Positions 55,058 to 64,000 of a stretch of DNA of 64,000 nucleotides are shown in pieces. A program made the position numbers and the translations under genes. Positions within the stretch are counted from its first letter, which is position 1. Each line of letters begins with the position of its first letter. Source of the DNA: Maritimibacter sp. 55A14 (GTDB lineage: Bacteria > Pseudomonadota > Alphaproteobacteria > Rhodobacterales > Rhodobacteraceae); the NCBI RefSeq assembly GCF_003122205.1, contig NZ_QEYE01000014.1, positions 24,805 through 88,804 on the forward strand, read 5' to 3'. The notes below the pieces were generated by a model. That model did not search any database. It worked only from the letters and a program-made list of their open reading frames with translations, and was not told the origin of the DNA.

Positions 55058-56110
55058 TCAGCCCGCGGCCTTGCGGTTTCCGGCCAGTTTTTCGTCCACG
55101 ATGGCGACGGTATCCTCGATATCCGCGTTGTGCATGCCGATGGCGGCGGCGGTCAGCGCGATGAGCTTGTCCACGCGTTCGATATTCGTTGCGCCGGAGA
55201 AGACGGCGCGGGCGGCGGAGGACGGCTTGAGCAGGCTCTCAGCCGCGGCAGCATATTTCTCGAACGGCACCATGTCGCCGGGATCGGCGCCGAGCCGTTC
55301 CACAAGATCGGCCACGAAGCCATAGATTTCCCTCGATTTTTCGATGTCGCCATGCACCGCCTCGCGGATCGGGCGCGGACCCTCGCGGGTGATGCAGCGA
55401 TAATTTCCGGTGGCCAGCATCGCCCATTTCGCGAAAGGCACGAAAAGCGAGTCGAAGACCCGCAGCTTGACCGGAACATCCTTGCCGTCGATCCGGTAGG
55501 CGTCGATGCCGGACTCCAGCTCCTCCAGGATGCGGTTATGCGCGGCATCCTTGAATTTCGAGACCTTGAAATTCGTGGGCAGGCCGACATGCAGCACATT
55601 GGCGCCTTCCTCGGGCGGGCGGAAAGCCTGCGGGTCGGGCGAGCAGAGCGTCACGAGCTCGGGGTCGAAGGGTTTCCACACGGAGGGGTCTAGGAACGCC
55701 CCCTCCAGCCGGGAGCAGTCCAGCCCCGGAATGCGTTTGAGATAGGGCAGGGGCGGCATGTTCATGATCGACATGCAGGGCACGCGGGCCTCGGCGATGC
55801 GCGCCATCAGCGCTTTGAGCGTGGGGTGCGAATATTGCGGCTCCTGCATGGCCAGACAGACCAGGTCATAGGCGCCGGGCTGTGCATCCTCTGGCGTGAC
55901 CGCAGCCATCGCGCCGGGCAGGTCGCGCGAGAAGAAGCTGCGGTGTTCGTCTTCGTCGCGCAGCTTGATGCGCACCTCGGTGCCCTTGTCGTTGATGAGG
56001 GCGGCTGTCTCGGCCCGGCAGACCAGCGTCACGTCATGTCCGGCAGCGATGAATTTCGTGCCGAGCAACGAGCCGTAGGAGGCGCCGAGAACGAGAATTT
56101 TGTAAGCCAT
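55058..56110 (-). CDS. PanE/ApbA-family reductase, candidate oxalyl-CoA reductase
   Basis: A 350-residue protein with an N-terminal Rossmann motif, ILVLGASYGSLLG, and the ketopantoate reductase C-terminal helical domain. The GxGxxG motif is changed to GASYGS, so it is a divergent member. A relative in Methylobacterium (PanE2) reduces oxalyl-CoA to glyoxylate, and the adjoining oxalate genes make that activity plausible. Alternatives are ketopantoate reductase or an octopine-dehydrogenase-like opine enzyme. AGGAAG lies immediately before the ATG. A 173-base gap with a terminator-like hairpin separates it from the sucCD operon, so it may have its own promoter. Confidence 0.8.
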   Translation of the reverse strand: MAYKILVLGASYGSLLGTKFIAAGHDVTLVCRAETAALINDKGTEVRIKLRDEDEHRSFFSRDLPGAMAAVTPEDAQPGAYDLVCLAMQEPQYSHPTLKALMARIAEARVPCMSIMNMPPLPYLKRIPGLDCSRLEGAFLDPSVWKPFDPELVTLCSPDPQAFRPPEEGANVLHVGLPTNFKVSKFKDAAHNRILEELESGIDAYRIDGKDVPVKLRVFDSLFVPFAKWAMLATGNYRCITREGPRPIREAVHGDIEKSREIYGFVADLVERLGADPGDMVPFEKYAAAAESLLKPSSAARAVFSGATNIERVDKLIALTAAAIGMHNADIEDTVAIVDEKLAGNRKAAG

Positions 56111-56239
56111 CTTCCTAATTCCTTATATGCAGTCGGGGTGCGATTTCCGATCCTACCGCCTGCCCAGAATGGCTGTGTTCGAAAGAGCGACAGGATAAGC
56201 GCGCTTAACGAAGTGCAACGCAAATCGAACAGCCCGCGC

Positions 56240-56262
56240 GCCGCCCGGATGCACCGGACGGC
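56240..56262 (-). terminator. hairpin after sucD
   Basis: On the minus strand, GCCGTCCGG (56262-56254) pairs with CCGGGCGGC (56248-56240) around a five-base loop, with one G·U pair. It lies 22 bases past the sucD stop. The following sequence is not T-rich, so strength is uncertain. Confidence 0.5.
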
Positions 56263-56283
56263 CGGGAGCAGGCCTGCCGGGGA

Positions 56284-57186
<903 letters not shown>

Positions 57187-57190
57187 CGGC

Positions 57191-58384
57191 TTATCCTTTC
57201 ACGGCCTTGACGATCTTGCGGGCGGCATCGTCGAGATCGTCGGCGGCGATCACGTTGAGCCCGCTTTCATTGATGATCTTCTTGCCTTCCTCGACCTTGG
57301 TGCCTTCGAGCCGAACCACGAGCGGCACGGTCAGTCCCACATCCTTTACCGCCGCCACCACGCCTTCCGCGATCACGTCGCAGCGCATGATGCCGCCGAA
57401 GATGTTCACCAGGATGCCCTTCACGTTCGGGTCGGAGGTGATGATCTTGAAGGCCGCGGTGACCTTCTCGGTCGTGGCGCCGCCACCCACGTCGAGGAAG
57501 TTGGCGGGCTCCCCGCCATAGAGCTTGATGATGTCCATCGTCGCCATCGCCAGGCCCGCGCCGTTGACCATGCAGCCGATCTCGCCGTCGAGCGCGATAT
57601 AGGCCAGGTCGTATCTCGACGCCTCGATCTCCTTCTCGTCCTCCTCGGTCTTGTCGCGGTATTCCAGTATGTCGGGATGCCGGAAGAGCGCGTTGCCGTC
57701 GAAGGATACTTTCGCGTCGAGTACCTGGATGTCGTTCGACTTGGTGACGATCAGCGGGTTGATCTCCAGCAGGCTCATATCCTTGGAAGTGAAGGCGTCG
57801 TAGAGTGCGCGGAACAGCGCGGTGCCCTGTTCCCGGGCGGTGCCGTCAAGTTCCAGCGCGTCGGCCAGCGCGTCGGCGTCGGCCTCGGTGCAGCCGGCCG
57901 AAGGGAGGATGGCCACCGTATGGATGCGCTCGGGCGTCTCCTCGGCCACGGTCTCGATATCCATGCCGCCTTCGGTCGAGGCCACGAAGGAAGCGCGCCC
58001 GGTTTCACGGTCCACCAGGATCGACAGGTAAAGTTCGCGCTCGATCTCGGCACCCGCCTCGACATATAGCCGGTTGACCTGCTTTCCTGCCGGTCCGGTC
58101 TGTTTGGTCACCAGCGTCTTGCTCAGCATTTCACGGATGTTCTCAAGCGCCTCGTCGCGCGAGAAGGAGACGCGCACGCCGCCCTTGGCGTCCGGGCCCA
58201 GCTCCTTGAAGCGGCCCTTGCCGCGGCCGCCCGCGTGGATCTGGCTCTTGACCACCCAGACCGGGCCGGGCAGGGCCGCTACGGCGGCCTCGGCCTCATC
58301 GAGGCTGGTGATCGCAACCCCCTGCGCGACCGGCGCGCCGAAGGTCTTGAGAACCTCCTTGGCCTGATGTTCGTGAATATTCAT
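57191..58384 (-). CDS. sucC: succinyl-CoA synthetase β subunit-like (SucC)
   Basis: A 397-residue ATP-grasp β subunit, the usual length. It starts [12 protein letters not shown] with AGGGGGGAA upstream. Key segments are [14 protein letters not shown] (nucleotide site), [28 protein letters not shown] and [10 protein letters not shown]. It is the second gene of an operon with an isochorismatase-family gene and lies 23 bases after it. SucC proteins cannot be told from malate thiokinase by motif alone, so the substrate is open. Confidence 0.88.
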   Translation of the reverse strand: MNIHEHQAKEVLKTFGAPVAQGVAITSLDEAEAAVAALPGPVWVVKSQIHAGGRGKGRFKELGPDAKGGVRVSFSRDEALENIREMLSKTLVTKQTGPAGKQVNRLYVEAGAEIERELYLSILVDRETGRASFVASTEGGMDIETVAEETPERIHTVAILPSAGCTEADADALADALELDGTAREQGTALFRALYDAFTSKDMSLLEINPLIVTKSNDIQVLDAKVSFDGNALFRHPDILEYRDKTEEDEKEIEASRYDLAYIALDGEIGCMVNGAGLAMATMDIIKLYGGEPANFLDVGGGATTEKVTAAFKIITSDPNVKGILVNIFGGIMRCDVIAEGVVAAVKDVGLTVPLVVRLEGTKVEEGKKIINESGLNVIAADDLDDAARKIVKAVKG

Positions 58385-58407
58385 CTTATTCCCCCCTGCG
58401 GCTGAGT

Positions 58408-58950
58408 TTATTTGATGAGCGGCAAAAGCTCCTTGAAGGCGGCGGTGCCTGCCTGCCCGAGCCATTCGAAGACGACCATCTCGGTCGTGACGACGCTGAC
58501 ACCCGCGGCGCCGAGGCGTTCCAGGCAGGCATGTTCGCTTTCGATCGTGCGGGACGCGGTCGCGTCGGAGACGACGAAGACCTCGTAGCCGTCCTCCACC
58601 AGGCTGGCGGCGGTTTGAACGACGCAGATATGCGCCTCCATCCCCGTCAGCACGGCCTGCCGGCGTCCGAGCGCGCGGAAACGCGCCGCGAACTCGGTGT
58701 CCTCCATGCAGGAGAAATGCATCTTGGGCAGCACCGGCGCGTCGCCGGCGGCCGATGCGACTTCGGCCACGGTCGCGCCGAGCCCGGACGGATACTGTTC
58801 GGTGAGCAATGCGGGCACGCCGGTGCGTTCGGCGGCGCGCAGCAGCAGGCGGGTGTTCCTGATGGTCCGGGCGGGGGCCTGCATCGCGGGAACGAGTCGT
58901 TCCTGCATGTCGATCACGACCAGCGCAGAATCAGACGCACGGATCAGCAA
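58408..58950 (-). CDS. isochorismatase-family cysteine hydrolase
   Basis: A 180-residue hydrolase with the catalytic triad Asp (VIDMQE), Lys (PKMHFSCM) and Cys ([12 protein letters not shown]). The family hydrolyses amides or vinyl ethers such as N-carbamoylsarcosine, nicotinamide and isochorismate. The substrate cannot be named. It is the first gene of the minus-strand operon, with a GntR operator at its promoter. AGGCGGGG lies upstream of its ATG. Confidence 0.85.
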   Translation of the reverse strand: MLIRASDSALVVIDMQERLVPAMQAPARTIRNTRLLLRAAERTGVPALLTEQYPSGLGATVAEVASAAGDAPVLPKMHFSCMEDTEFAARFRALGRRQAVLTGMEAHICVVQTAASLVEDGYEVFVVSDATASRTIESEHACLERLGAAGVSVVTTEMVVFEWLGQAGTAAFKELLPLIK

Positions 58951-58985
58951 TTTCCCCGCCTTTCTTTTTCGAAGTTACAAGGGTA

Positions 58986-58999
58986 TGTGGTATACCACA
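58986..58999. promoter_or_regulatory. GntR/FCD operator in the minus-strand promoter
   Basis: TGTGGTATACCACA is a 14-base perfect palindrome with the core TGGTATACCA, a known pattern for FCD-type GntR regulators. It lies just downstream of a consensus TTGACA on the minus strand (59013-59008), where a bound repressor would block the hydrolase-sucCD promoter. Confidence 0.7.
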
Positions 59000-59046
59000 G
59001 GGGGCCGTGTCAACAATTATATCAATAAATCGGCGAAAAACGGTCA

Positions 59047-59080
59047 TTGACGGATTCGATATCAGGTGTATGGTATACCA
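59047..59080 (+). promoter_or_regulatory. plus-strand promoter with second GntR operator
   Basis: TTGACG (59047-59052) and TATGGT (59069-59074), 16 bases apart, fit a promoter for the GntR-oxc operon. The palindrome TGGTATACCA (59071-59080) overlaps the -10 box and repeats the core found at 58986-58999. Autorepression is likely. Confidence 0.6.
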
Positions 59081-59146
59081 CATCCGAGGCCATCGCCGGG
59101 AGGGCGGAGGCACGGAATTCAGCACACCTTTGGGAGGGGTGTTCCG

Positions 59147-59863
59147 GTGTCGATTGGTGACAAGCTGAGCCCTGTAGCCGAGAGCTTCACGCTGAAGGAT
59201 CATACCTTCAAGGTGCTCAGGGCGGCGATACTCGACATGGACATCTACCGTCCTGACGCGGATCTGCGGCTCGACGAGCGCATGATCGCTGAGCGGCTGG
59301 GCGTCTCGCGCACTCCGATTCGCGAGGCGCTGGCCCGGCTGGCCCAGGAGGGGCTTGTCGAGATCGTTCCGCGCAAGGGTGTCTTCGTGCGGCGAAAGAC
59401 CCGCGAGGAAATCCTGGAGATGGTCGTGACATGGGCGGCGCTGGAAAGCATGGCCGCCCGTCTGGCCACCGAGAACGCCACCGATGACCAGATCAAGGCG
59501 CTGCGCAAGTTCGCGATGAAGCACAGCACGGACGTGGCGCGCGCCGATCTGGAGGAATACTCCGACGCGAACATCACGTTCCACCAGACCATTCTGGAGC
59601 TTTCGGGCTGCGCGCTCTTGCGCACGACGGCCGACGGGCTCTTTACCCATATGCAGGCGGTGCGCCGCCGCGCCATGGGCGAGAACGACCGCGCCCGGCG
59701 TTCGGTCGTCGATCACATGAGCATCATCGAGGCACTGGCCGCGCGCGACGCCGATCAGGCTTCACGTCGGGTGCGCGAGCACACGATGCTGTTGCATGAC
59801 CATATCAGCAAGACCTGGACGCGGCTCGAGAGCCTCAGGGGTTCAGGCGACAAGGCCAGCTGA
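59147..59863 (+). CDS. GntR-family (FCD) transcriptional regulator
   Basis: A 238-residue regulator. The winged helix-turn-helix is DERMIAERLGVSRTPIREAL followed by a wing with RKGVFV. The C-terminal half is an all-helical FCD domain, with metal/ligand residues in SDANITFHQTI and a later His. GTG at 59147 is read as the start after GGGAGGGG. The gene lies between the hydrolase-sucCD operon and oxc, and operators TGGTATACCA occur at both divergent promoters. The ligand could be an organic acid such as oxalate; this is inference. Confidence 0.9.
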   Translation: MSIGDKLSPVAESFTLKDHTFKVLRAAILDMDIYRPDADLRLDERMIAERLGVSRTPIREALARLAQEGLVEIVPRKGVFVRRKTREEILEMVVTWAALESMAARLATENATDDQIKALRKFAMKHSTDVARADLEEYSDANITFHQTILELSGCALLRTTADGLFTHMQAVRRRAMGENDRARRSVVDHMSIIEALAARDADQASRRVREHTMLLHDHISKTWTRLESLRGSGDKAS

Positions 59864-59896
59864 AATGCAGATATTGCCTATCAAGGAGAGACAGAA

Positions 59897-61672
59897 ATGA
59901 CACTATCCGGCTCAGCTCAGGACATGGACGCGGGCACGGGTGAAGCCGATGCGCCGAAGGAACAGACGGACGGCTTCCATCTGGTCATCGACGCGCTGAA
60001 GCTCAACGGAATCAACACGATCTACAACGTGCCGGGCATTCCAATCACCGATCTCGGCCGCTACGCGCAAGCGCAGGGAATGCGGGTCATTTCCTTCCGC
60101 CACGAGCAGAATGCCGGCTATGCCGCATCGGTCGCGGGCTTTCTGACCAAGAAGCCCGGCATCTGCATGACGGTCTCGGCGCCGGGATTCCTCAACGGGC
60201 TGACCGCGCTGGCCAACGCCACGACGAATTGCTGGCCGATGATCCTGATCTCCGGCTCGTCGGAGCGGGAGATCGTCGACCTGGCGCAGGGCGATTACGA
60301 GGAGATGGACCAGCTCTCCATCGCGCGTCCGTTCTGCAAGGCGGCCTATCGCCTGAACCATGCCGAGGATATCGGGATCGCGATCGCGCGCGCCATTCGC
60401 AGTGCCGTCAGCGGTCGCCCCGGCGGCGTCTATCTGGACATCCCCGGCGCCATGTTGGGGGAGGTGATGGACGCCGCGGAGGGCGCCAAGACCCTGGTCG
60501 AGGTCATTGATCCGGCGGCGCGCCAGCGGCCCGCGCCCGACGCCGTGGCCCGCGCCATCGACGTGATGAAGGGCGCCGAACGGCCGCTCATCATCCTGGG
60601 CAAGGGTGCGGCCTATGATCAGTCCGACGACCAGATCCGCGAGCTGGTGGAGAAGTCCGGCTACCCCTTCCTGCCGATGTCGATGGCCAAGGGGCTTCTG
60701 CCCGACACCCATCCGCAATGCGCCGCGGCGGCCCGCTCGCTGGTGCTCAAGGATGCCGATGTGGTGATCATGGTCGGCGCCCGGCTGAACTGGCTGCTGA
60801 GCCACGGCAAGGGCCGGCAATGGGGCGCCGCCGGCAACAAGCGGTTCATCCAGATCGATATCGACGCCGAGGAGATGGACAGCAACGTCGAGATCGCCGC
60901 GCCGCTGGTGGGCGATGTCGGTTCCTGCGTGTCGGCGCTGATCGAGGGGATGGAGGACCGGGGCATCGCGCCGCCGAAGGAGTGGCTCGACACGGTCCAT
61001 GCCAAGGCCGAGGCCAACATGGAGAAGATGGCCGCGCGGCTCCAGAACAACAACGTGCCGATGGATTATCACGCGGCGCTCGGGGTGTTGAAACAGGTGT
61101 TTACCGAGCAGCCCGACACGATCCTCGTGAACGAGGGGGCCAACACGCTCGACATGGCGCGTTCCATCGTCAACATCCAGAAACCGCGCCACCGCATCGA
61201 CGTGGGCACCTGGGGCGTGATGGGGATCGGCATGGGCGCCGCCATCGCCGCCGCCATCGAGACCGGCAAGAACGTCGTGGCGGTGGAGGGTGACAGCGCC
61301 TTCGGCTTCTGCGGCATGGAGGTGGAGACGATCTGCCGCTACAACCTGCCGGTCTGCGTGGTGATCTTCAACAATAACGGCATCTATCGCGGCGACGGCG
61401 AGAACTGGAGCGGCGGCGACGATCCGGCGACGACCGTTTTCGTGCCCGATGCGCGCTATGACAAGATGATGGAAGCCTTCGGCGGCGTCGGCGCATGGGT
61501 GAAGACGCCCGACGAGTTGCGCCGCGCCGTGAACGAGGCACTCGCCAGCCGCAAGCCCACGCTGATCAACGCCGCCATCGACCCCGCGGCGGGCAAGGAA
61601 AGCGGCAATATCGGTAACCTCAATCCGCAATCCGTGGTGGCGCAGGCGCGCTACCCGCAGGCGCGGAAGTAA
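59897..61672 (+). CDS. oxc: oxalyl-CoA decarboxylase
   Basis: A 591-residue thiamine-diphosphate enzyme that converts oxalyl-CoA to formyl-CoA and CO2. The cofactor Glu lies in [12 protein letters not shown], and the ThDP motif [13 protein letters not shown] ends with [24 protein letters not shown] and a C-terminal [11 protein letters not shown] are typical of oxalyl-CoA decarboxylases rather than acetolactate synthases. It follows the GntR gene by 33 bases; AAGGAGA precedes it. Confidence 0.95.
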   Translation: MTLSGSAQDMDAGTGEADAPKEQTDGFHLVIDALKLNGINTIYNVPGIPITDLGRYAQAQGMRVISFRHEQNAGYAASVAGFLTKKPGICMTVSAPGFLNGLTALANATTNCWPMILISGSSEREIVDLAQGDYEEMDQLSIARPFCKAAYRLNHAEDIGIAIARAIRSAVSGRPGGVYLDIPGAMLGEVMDAAEGAKTLVEVIDPAARQRPAPDAVARAIDVMKGAERPLIILGKGAAYDQSDDQIRELVEKSGYPFLPMSMAKGLLPDTHPQCAAAARSLVLKDADVVIMVGARLNWLLSHGKGRQWGAAGNKRFIQIDIDAEEMDSNVEIAAPLVGDVGSCVSALIEGMEDRGIAPPKEWLDTVHAKAEANMEKMAARLQNNNVPMDYHAALGVLKQVFTEQPDTILVNEGANTLDMARSIVNIQKPRHRIDVGTWGVMGIGMGAAIAAAIETGKNVVAVEGDSAFGFCGMEVETICRYNLPVCVVIFNNNGIYRGDGENWSGGDDPATTVFVPDARYDKMMEAFGGVGAWVKTPDELRRAVNEALASRKPTLINAAIDPAAGKESGNIGNLNPQSVVAQARYPQARK

Positions 61673-61695
61673 TGATCTCCACGGGAAAGGTAGAC

Positions 61696-62955
61696 ATGAA
61701 AGCCCTCGAAGGTATCAAGGTTCTGGATTTCACCCACGTTCAGTCGGGGCCGACCTGCACCCAGATTCTGGCGTGGTTCGGTGCGGATGTGATCAAGGTG
61801 GAACGTCCCGGCGTCGGCGACGCCACGCGCAAGCAACTCGTGGACAAGCCGGGGGCGGACAGCCTCTATTTCACGATGCTCAATCACAACAAGCGTTCGA
61901 TCGAACTCGATTCCAAGAACGAGACCGGCAAGCGGGTCCTGACCCGGCTGATAGAGGAATGCGACGTTCTGGTGGAGAATTTCGCGCCCGGCGCGCTCGA
62001 CCGGATGGGCTTTTCCTGGGAGCGCATTCAGGAGATCAACCCGGGCATCATCATGGCCTCGATCAAGGGTTTCGGGCCCGGCAAGTACCAGGACTGCAAG
62101 GTCTACGAAAACGTCGCGCAATGCGCCGGCGGCTCGGCCTCGACCACCGGCTTCCTGGACGGCCCGCCGCTGGTCACCGGCGCGCAGATTGGCGACTCGG
62201 GCACCGGGTTGCATCTTTGTCTGGGGATCGTCACGGCGCTCTTCCAGCGCGAAAAGTCCGGCCGCGGACAGCGCGTCTCGGCGGCGATGCAGGACGGGGT
62301 GCTGAACCTCTGCCGTGTCAAGCTGCGTGACCAGCAGAGGCTGGAGGCCGGGCCGCTAAGGGAATACTCGCAATTCGGCGAGGGAATTCCCTTTGACGAC
62401 GCGGTGCCGCGCGCGGGCAACGACAGCGGCGGCGGCCAGCCGGGGCGCATCCTGAAATGCAAGGGCTGGGAGACCGACAACAACGCCTATACCTATTTCA
62501 TCATCCAGGCCGCGGTCTGGGAAAAGGTCTGCGACGTGATCGGCGAGCCGGACTGGAAAACCAGGGAAGGCTTCGCCACGCCGCCGGAGCGCCTCGACAA
62601 GCTTAACCAGATTTTCGAGCGGATCGAGCAATGGACCATGACCAAGGACAAGTTCGAGGTGATGGATATCTGCAACCCGCTCAACATCCCCGTGGGGCCG
62701 ATCCTGTCGATGAAGGAGATCGCCGAGGATGAGGGGCTCTATGCCACCGGCACGCTGGTCCGGGTGCCGCATCCCGAGCGCGGCGAATACATCTCGGTCG
62801 GCTGCCCGATCAAGCTCTCCGACAGCGAGGTGAAGGTGGAACGGTCGCCGCTCCTGGGCGAACATACCCGCCAGATCCTGACCGACGTGCTGGGTTTCAG
62901 TGGCGGTGAACTTGACGATGTGATCGCGTCGGGTGCCGTCGGGGAGGTCAAGTGA
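61696..62955 (+). CDS. frc: formyl-CoA:oxalate CoA-transferase
   Basis: A 419-residue CaiB/BaiF class III transferase that moves CoA from formyl-CoA (or succinyl-CoA) to oxalate. The start [12 protein letters not shown] has GGGAAAGG upstream; an ATG 24 bases earlier touches the oxc stop. The catalytic aspartate lies in [11 protein letters not shown], and [14 protein letters not shown] and [14 protein letters not shown] match Frc. It lies immediately after oxc; both act as a cycle that turns oxalate to formate and CO2. Confidence 0.95.
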   Translation: MKALEGIKVLDFTHVQSGPTCTQILAWFGADVIKVERPGVGDATRKQLVDKPGADSLYFTMLNHNKRSIELDSKNETGKRVLTRLIEECDVLVENFAPGALDRMGFSWERIQEINPGIIMASIKGFGPGKYQDCKVYENVAQCAGGSASTTGFLDGPPLVTGAQIGDSGTGLHLCLGIVTALFQREKSGRGQRVSAAMQDGVLNLCRVKLRDQQRLEAGPLREYSQFGEGIPFDDAVPRAGNDSGGGQPGRILKCKGWETDNNAYTYFIIQAAVWEKVCDVIGEPDWKTREGFATPPERLDKLNQIFERIEQWTMTKDKFEVMDICNPLNIPVGPILSMKEIAEDEGLYATGTLVRVPHPERGEYISVGCPIKLSDSEVKVERSPLLGEHTRQILTDVLGFSGGELDDVIASGAVGEVK

Positions 62956-63872
62956 TGCGCCTGATCGTGATGGGACAGCAGGCTTTCGGCAAGGATGTCC
63001 TGGCCAAGCTCCTGGAGACAGGAACGGACGAGGTCGTGGCCGTCTATTGCGAGCCCGACCGCGAGGGCAAGCCGGTCGATCCGATCAAGGAACTGGCGCT
63101 GGAAAAGGGCCTGCCTGTGCTTCAGCCGGCGCATTTCAAGGATCAGGAAACGATCGACGAACTGGCCGGCTTCGACGCCGATCTGATGATCATGGCCTTC
63201 GTCAACGTCTTCGTCCCCGAGGCTGCACGCGACACGCCCAAGCAAGGCTCGATCTGCTTCCACCCGTCGCTTCTGCCGCTCCATCGCGGGCCTTCGGCGG
63301 TCAACTGGCCGATCATCATGGGCTCCACCAAGTCCGGCTTTTCCTGGTTCTACCCGACGGATGGGCTCGACGAGGGCGATGTCCTTCTGAAATGGGAATG
63401 CGAGATCGGACCGGACGACACGGTGATCGACCTCTATTTCAAGAAAATCTATCCCGCCGCGGTCGCATCGGCGCTGGAGGTCTGCGATCTCTACCGCTCC
63501 GGCAACCCGCCCCGTATCCTGCAGGATGAGGCGCAGGCGACCTATGAGCGCCGCTGCACGGCGAAACACGCACATGTGGATTGGCATAAGCCGGTCGGGC
63601 AGGTTTATGATCTGATCCGCGGCACCAACCCGGCGCCGGGCGCCTGGACGACGCATGACGGTTCGAAGCTGGGCGTCTTCGACAGCGTCCGCGTGCCTGG
63701 CGACGGCGTGTCGGGCCGGGTGATCGAGGTCTCCGACGCGGGCGTGACGGTGCAATGCATCGGCGGGCGCATCCTCGTGAAGCGGGTCCGCCCGGAGGGC
63801 GGCGACAAGCAACCTGCTGCCGAATGGGCGGCCTCCGTCGGGTTGAACCCCGGCGACAACCTGGAAAGCTGA
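62955..63872 (+). CDS. formyltransferase resembling the ALDH1L1 hydrolase domain
   Basis: A 305-residue protein whose formyltransferase fold resembles the N-terminal 10-formyl-THF hydrolase domain of ALDH1L1 more than Met-tRNA formyltransferase, with GSICFHPSLLPLHRGPSAVNW in outline and DGLDEGDVLLKWECE. His103 and Asp139 correspond to the essential His106 and Asp142 of that enzyme, with the same spacing. The Asn of other formyltransferases is Cys101 here. GGGGAGG precedes the ATG, which shares a base with the frc stop; GTG at 62952 is an alternative. Placement after oxc and frc and before fhs suggests transfer of the formyl group between formyl-CoA or formate and folate. Confidence 0.82.
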   Translation: MRLIVMGQQAFGKDVLAKLLETGTDEVVAVYCEPDREGKPVDPIKELALEKGLPVLQPAHFKDQETIDELAGFDADLMIMAFVNVFVPEAARDTPKQGSICFHPSLLPLHRGPSAVNWPIIMGSTKSGFSWFYPTDGLDEGDVLLKWECEIGPDDTVIDLYFKKIYPAAVASALEVCDLYRSGNPPRILQDEAQATYERRCTAKHAHVDWHKPVGQVYDLIRGTNPAPGAWTTHDGSKLGVFDSVRVPGDGVSGRVIEVSDAGVTVQCIGGRILVKRVRPEGGDKQPAAEWAASVGLNPGDNLES

Positions 63873-63881
63873 AGGACAGTC

Positions 63882-64000
63882 ATGGCTTACAAGACGGATA
63901 TCGAGATCGCGCGGGAAGCGAAGAAGAAGCCGATCCAGGAGATCGGGGCGAAGCTGGACATACCGAGCGAGCATCTTCTGCCGTTCGGTCATGACAAGGC
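63882..64000 (+). CDS. fhs: formate-tetrahydrofolate ligase, N-terminal fragment (cut by window edge)
   Basis: Thirty-nine codons from ATG 63882, reading [20 protein letters not shown] and on to FGHDKA. This matches the N-terminus of formate-tetrahydrofolate ligase, which makes 10-formyl-THF from formate and ATP. GAAGGA lies five bases before the start. It begins nine bases after the formyltransferase stop. Formate released by the oxc/frc cycle would be its substrate. Confidence 0.85.
   Translation, partial: MAYKTDIEIAREAKKKPIQEIGAKLDIPSEHLLPFGHDK

Noticed and set aside
62955..63872. Methionyl-tRNA formyltransferase.
   Set aside because: The sequence around HPSLLPLHRG and DGLDEGD follows the ALDH1L1 hydrolase domain, and the gene lies in an oxalate/C1 operon instead of next to def.

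Overview
The window looks like chromosomal DNA of a high-GC alphaproteobacterium, most likely a Rhodobacteraceae (Roseobacter-type) member. This rests on the protein families present: a PuuD-type urate oxidase, a fused 2-aminobenzoyl-CoA monooxygenase/reductase, a LuxI synthase and tightly overlapping ATGA/GTGA operons. No rRNA, tRNA, IS element, prophage or CRISPR array was found. Base composition and codon use look even throughout. All assignments come from reading the sequence; no database search was run.

Layout. (1) 1-7386, minus strand: a six-gene operon of Ser/Thr kinase, FHA protein, PP2C phosphatase, a P-loop GTPase and two dynamin-like GTPases, the last cut by the window edge. This is the least conventional locus. 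(2) 7848-17649: an NhaP-type antiporter with a cyclic-nucleotide-binding domain, katG, a decayed SDR gene, a zinc alcohol dehydrogenase, a LonC/YcbZ-like protease with a degenerate Walker A, and a coupled USP-like protein. (3) 17734-23307: a six-gene operon of ureohydrolase, polyamine-type ABC transporter and nitrilase-family amidase, probably for uptake and breakdown of a guanidino compound. (4) 23708-31298, minus strand: a seven-gene aerobic CoA-dependent 2-aminobenzoate (anthranilate) pathway with a MarR regulator and a palindromic operator. Two GFA-type proteins follow.

(5) 32589-50973: a dense signalling region. It holds three paralogous response regulators with a receiver and a degenerate GGDEF-like output, a LuxI-type AHL synthase, three non-hybrid histidine kinases (one with three tandem PAS repeats), a CheY-like regulator, a free Hpt protein and a Crp/Fnr regulator. 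An FNR box lies in front of a MacAB-type export operon. The kinases, Hpt and receivers can form a phosphorelay. The interspersed luxI suggests, but does not prove, a link to quorum sensing.

(6) 51239-55042: urate catabolism (PuuD, HIU hydrolase, fused allantoinase/OHCU decarboxylase, ureidoglycolate lyase). (7) 55058-64000: an oxalate/C1 module. It holds a PanE-like reductase, a SucCD pair, an isochorismatase-family hydrolase, a GntR/FCD regulator with a TGGTATACCA operator at each divergent promoter, oxalyl-CoA decarboxylase, formyl-CoA transferase, a stand-alone formyltransferase resembling the ALDH1L1 hydrolase domain, and the start of formate-THF ligase. Together these would activate oxalate to oxalyl-CoA, decarboxylate it to formyl-CoA and pass the C1 unit to folate, with the PanE-like enzyme possibly reducing oxalyl-CoA to glyoxylate.
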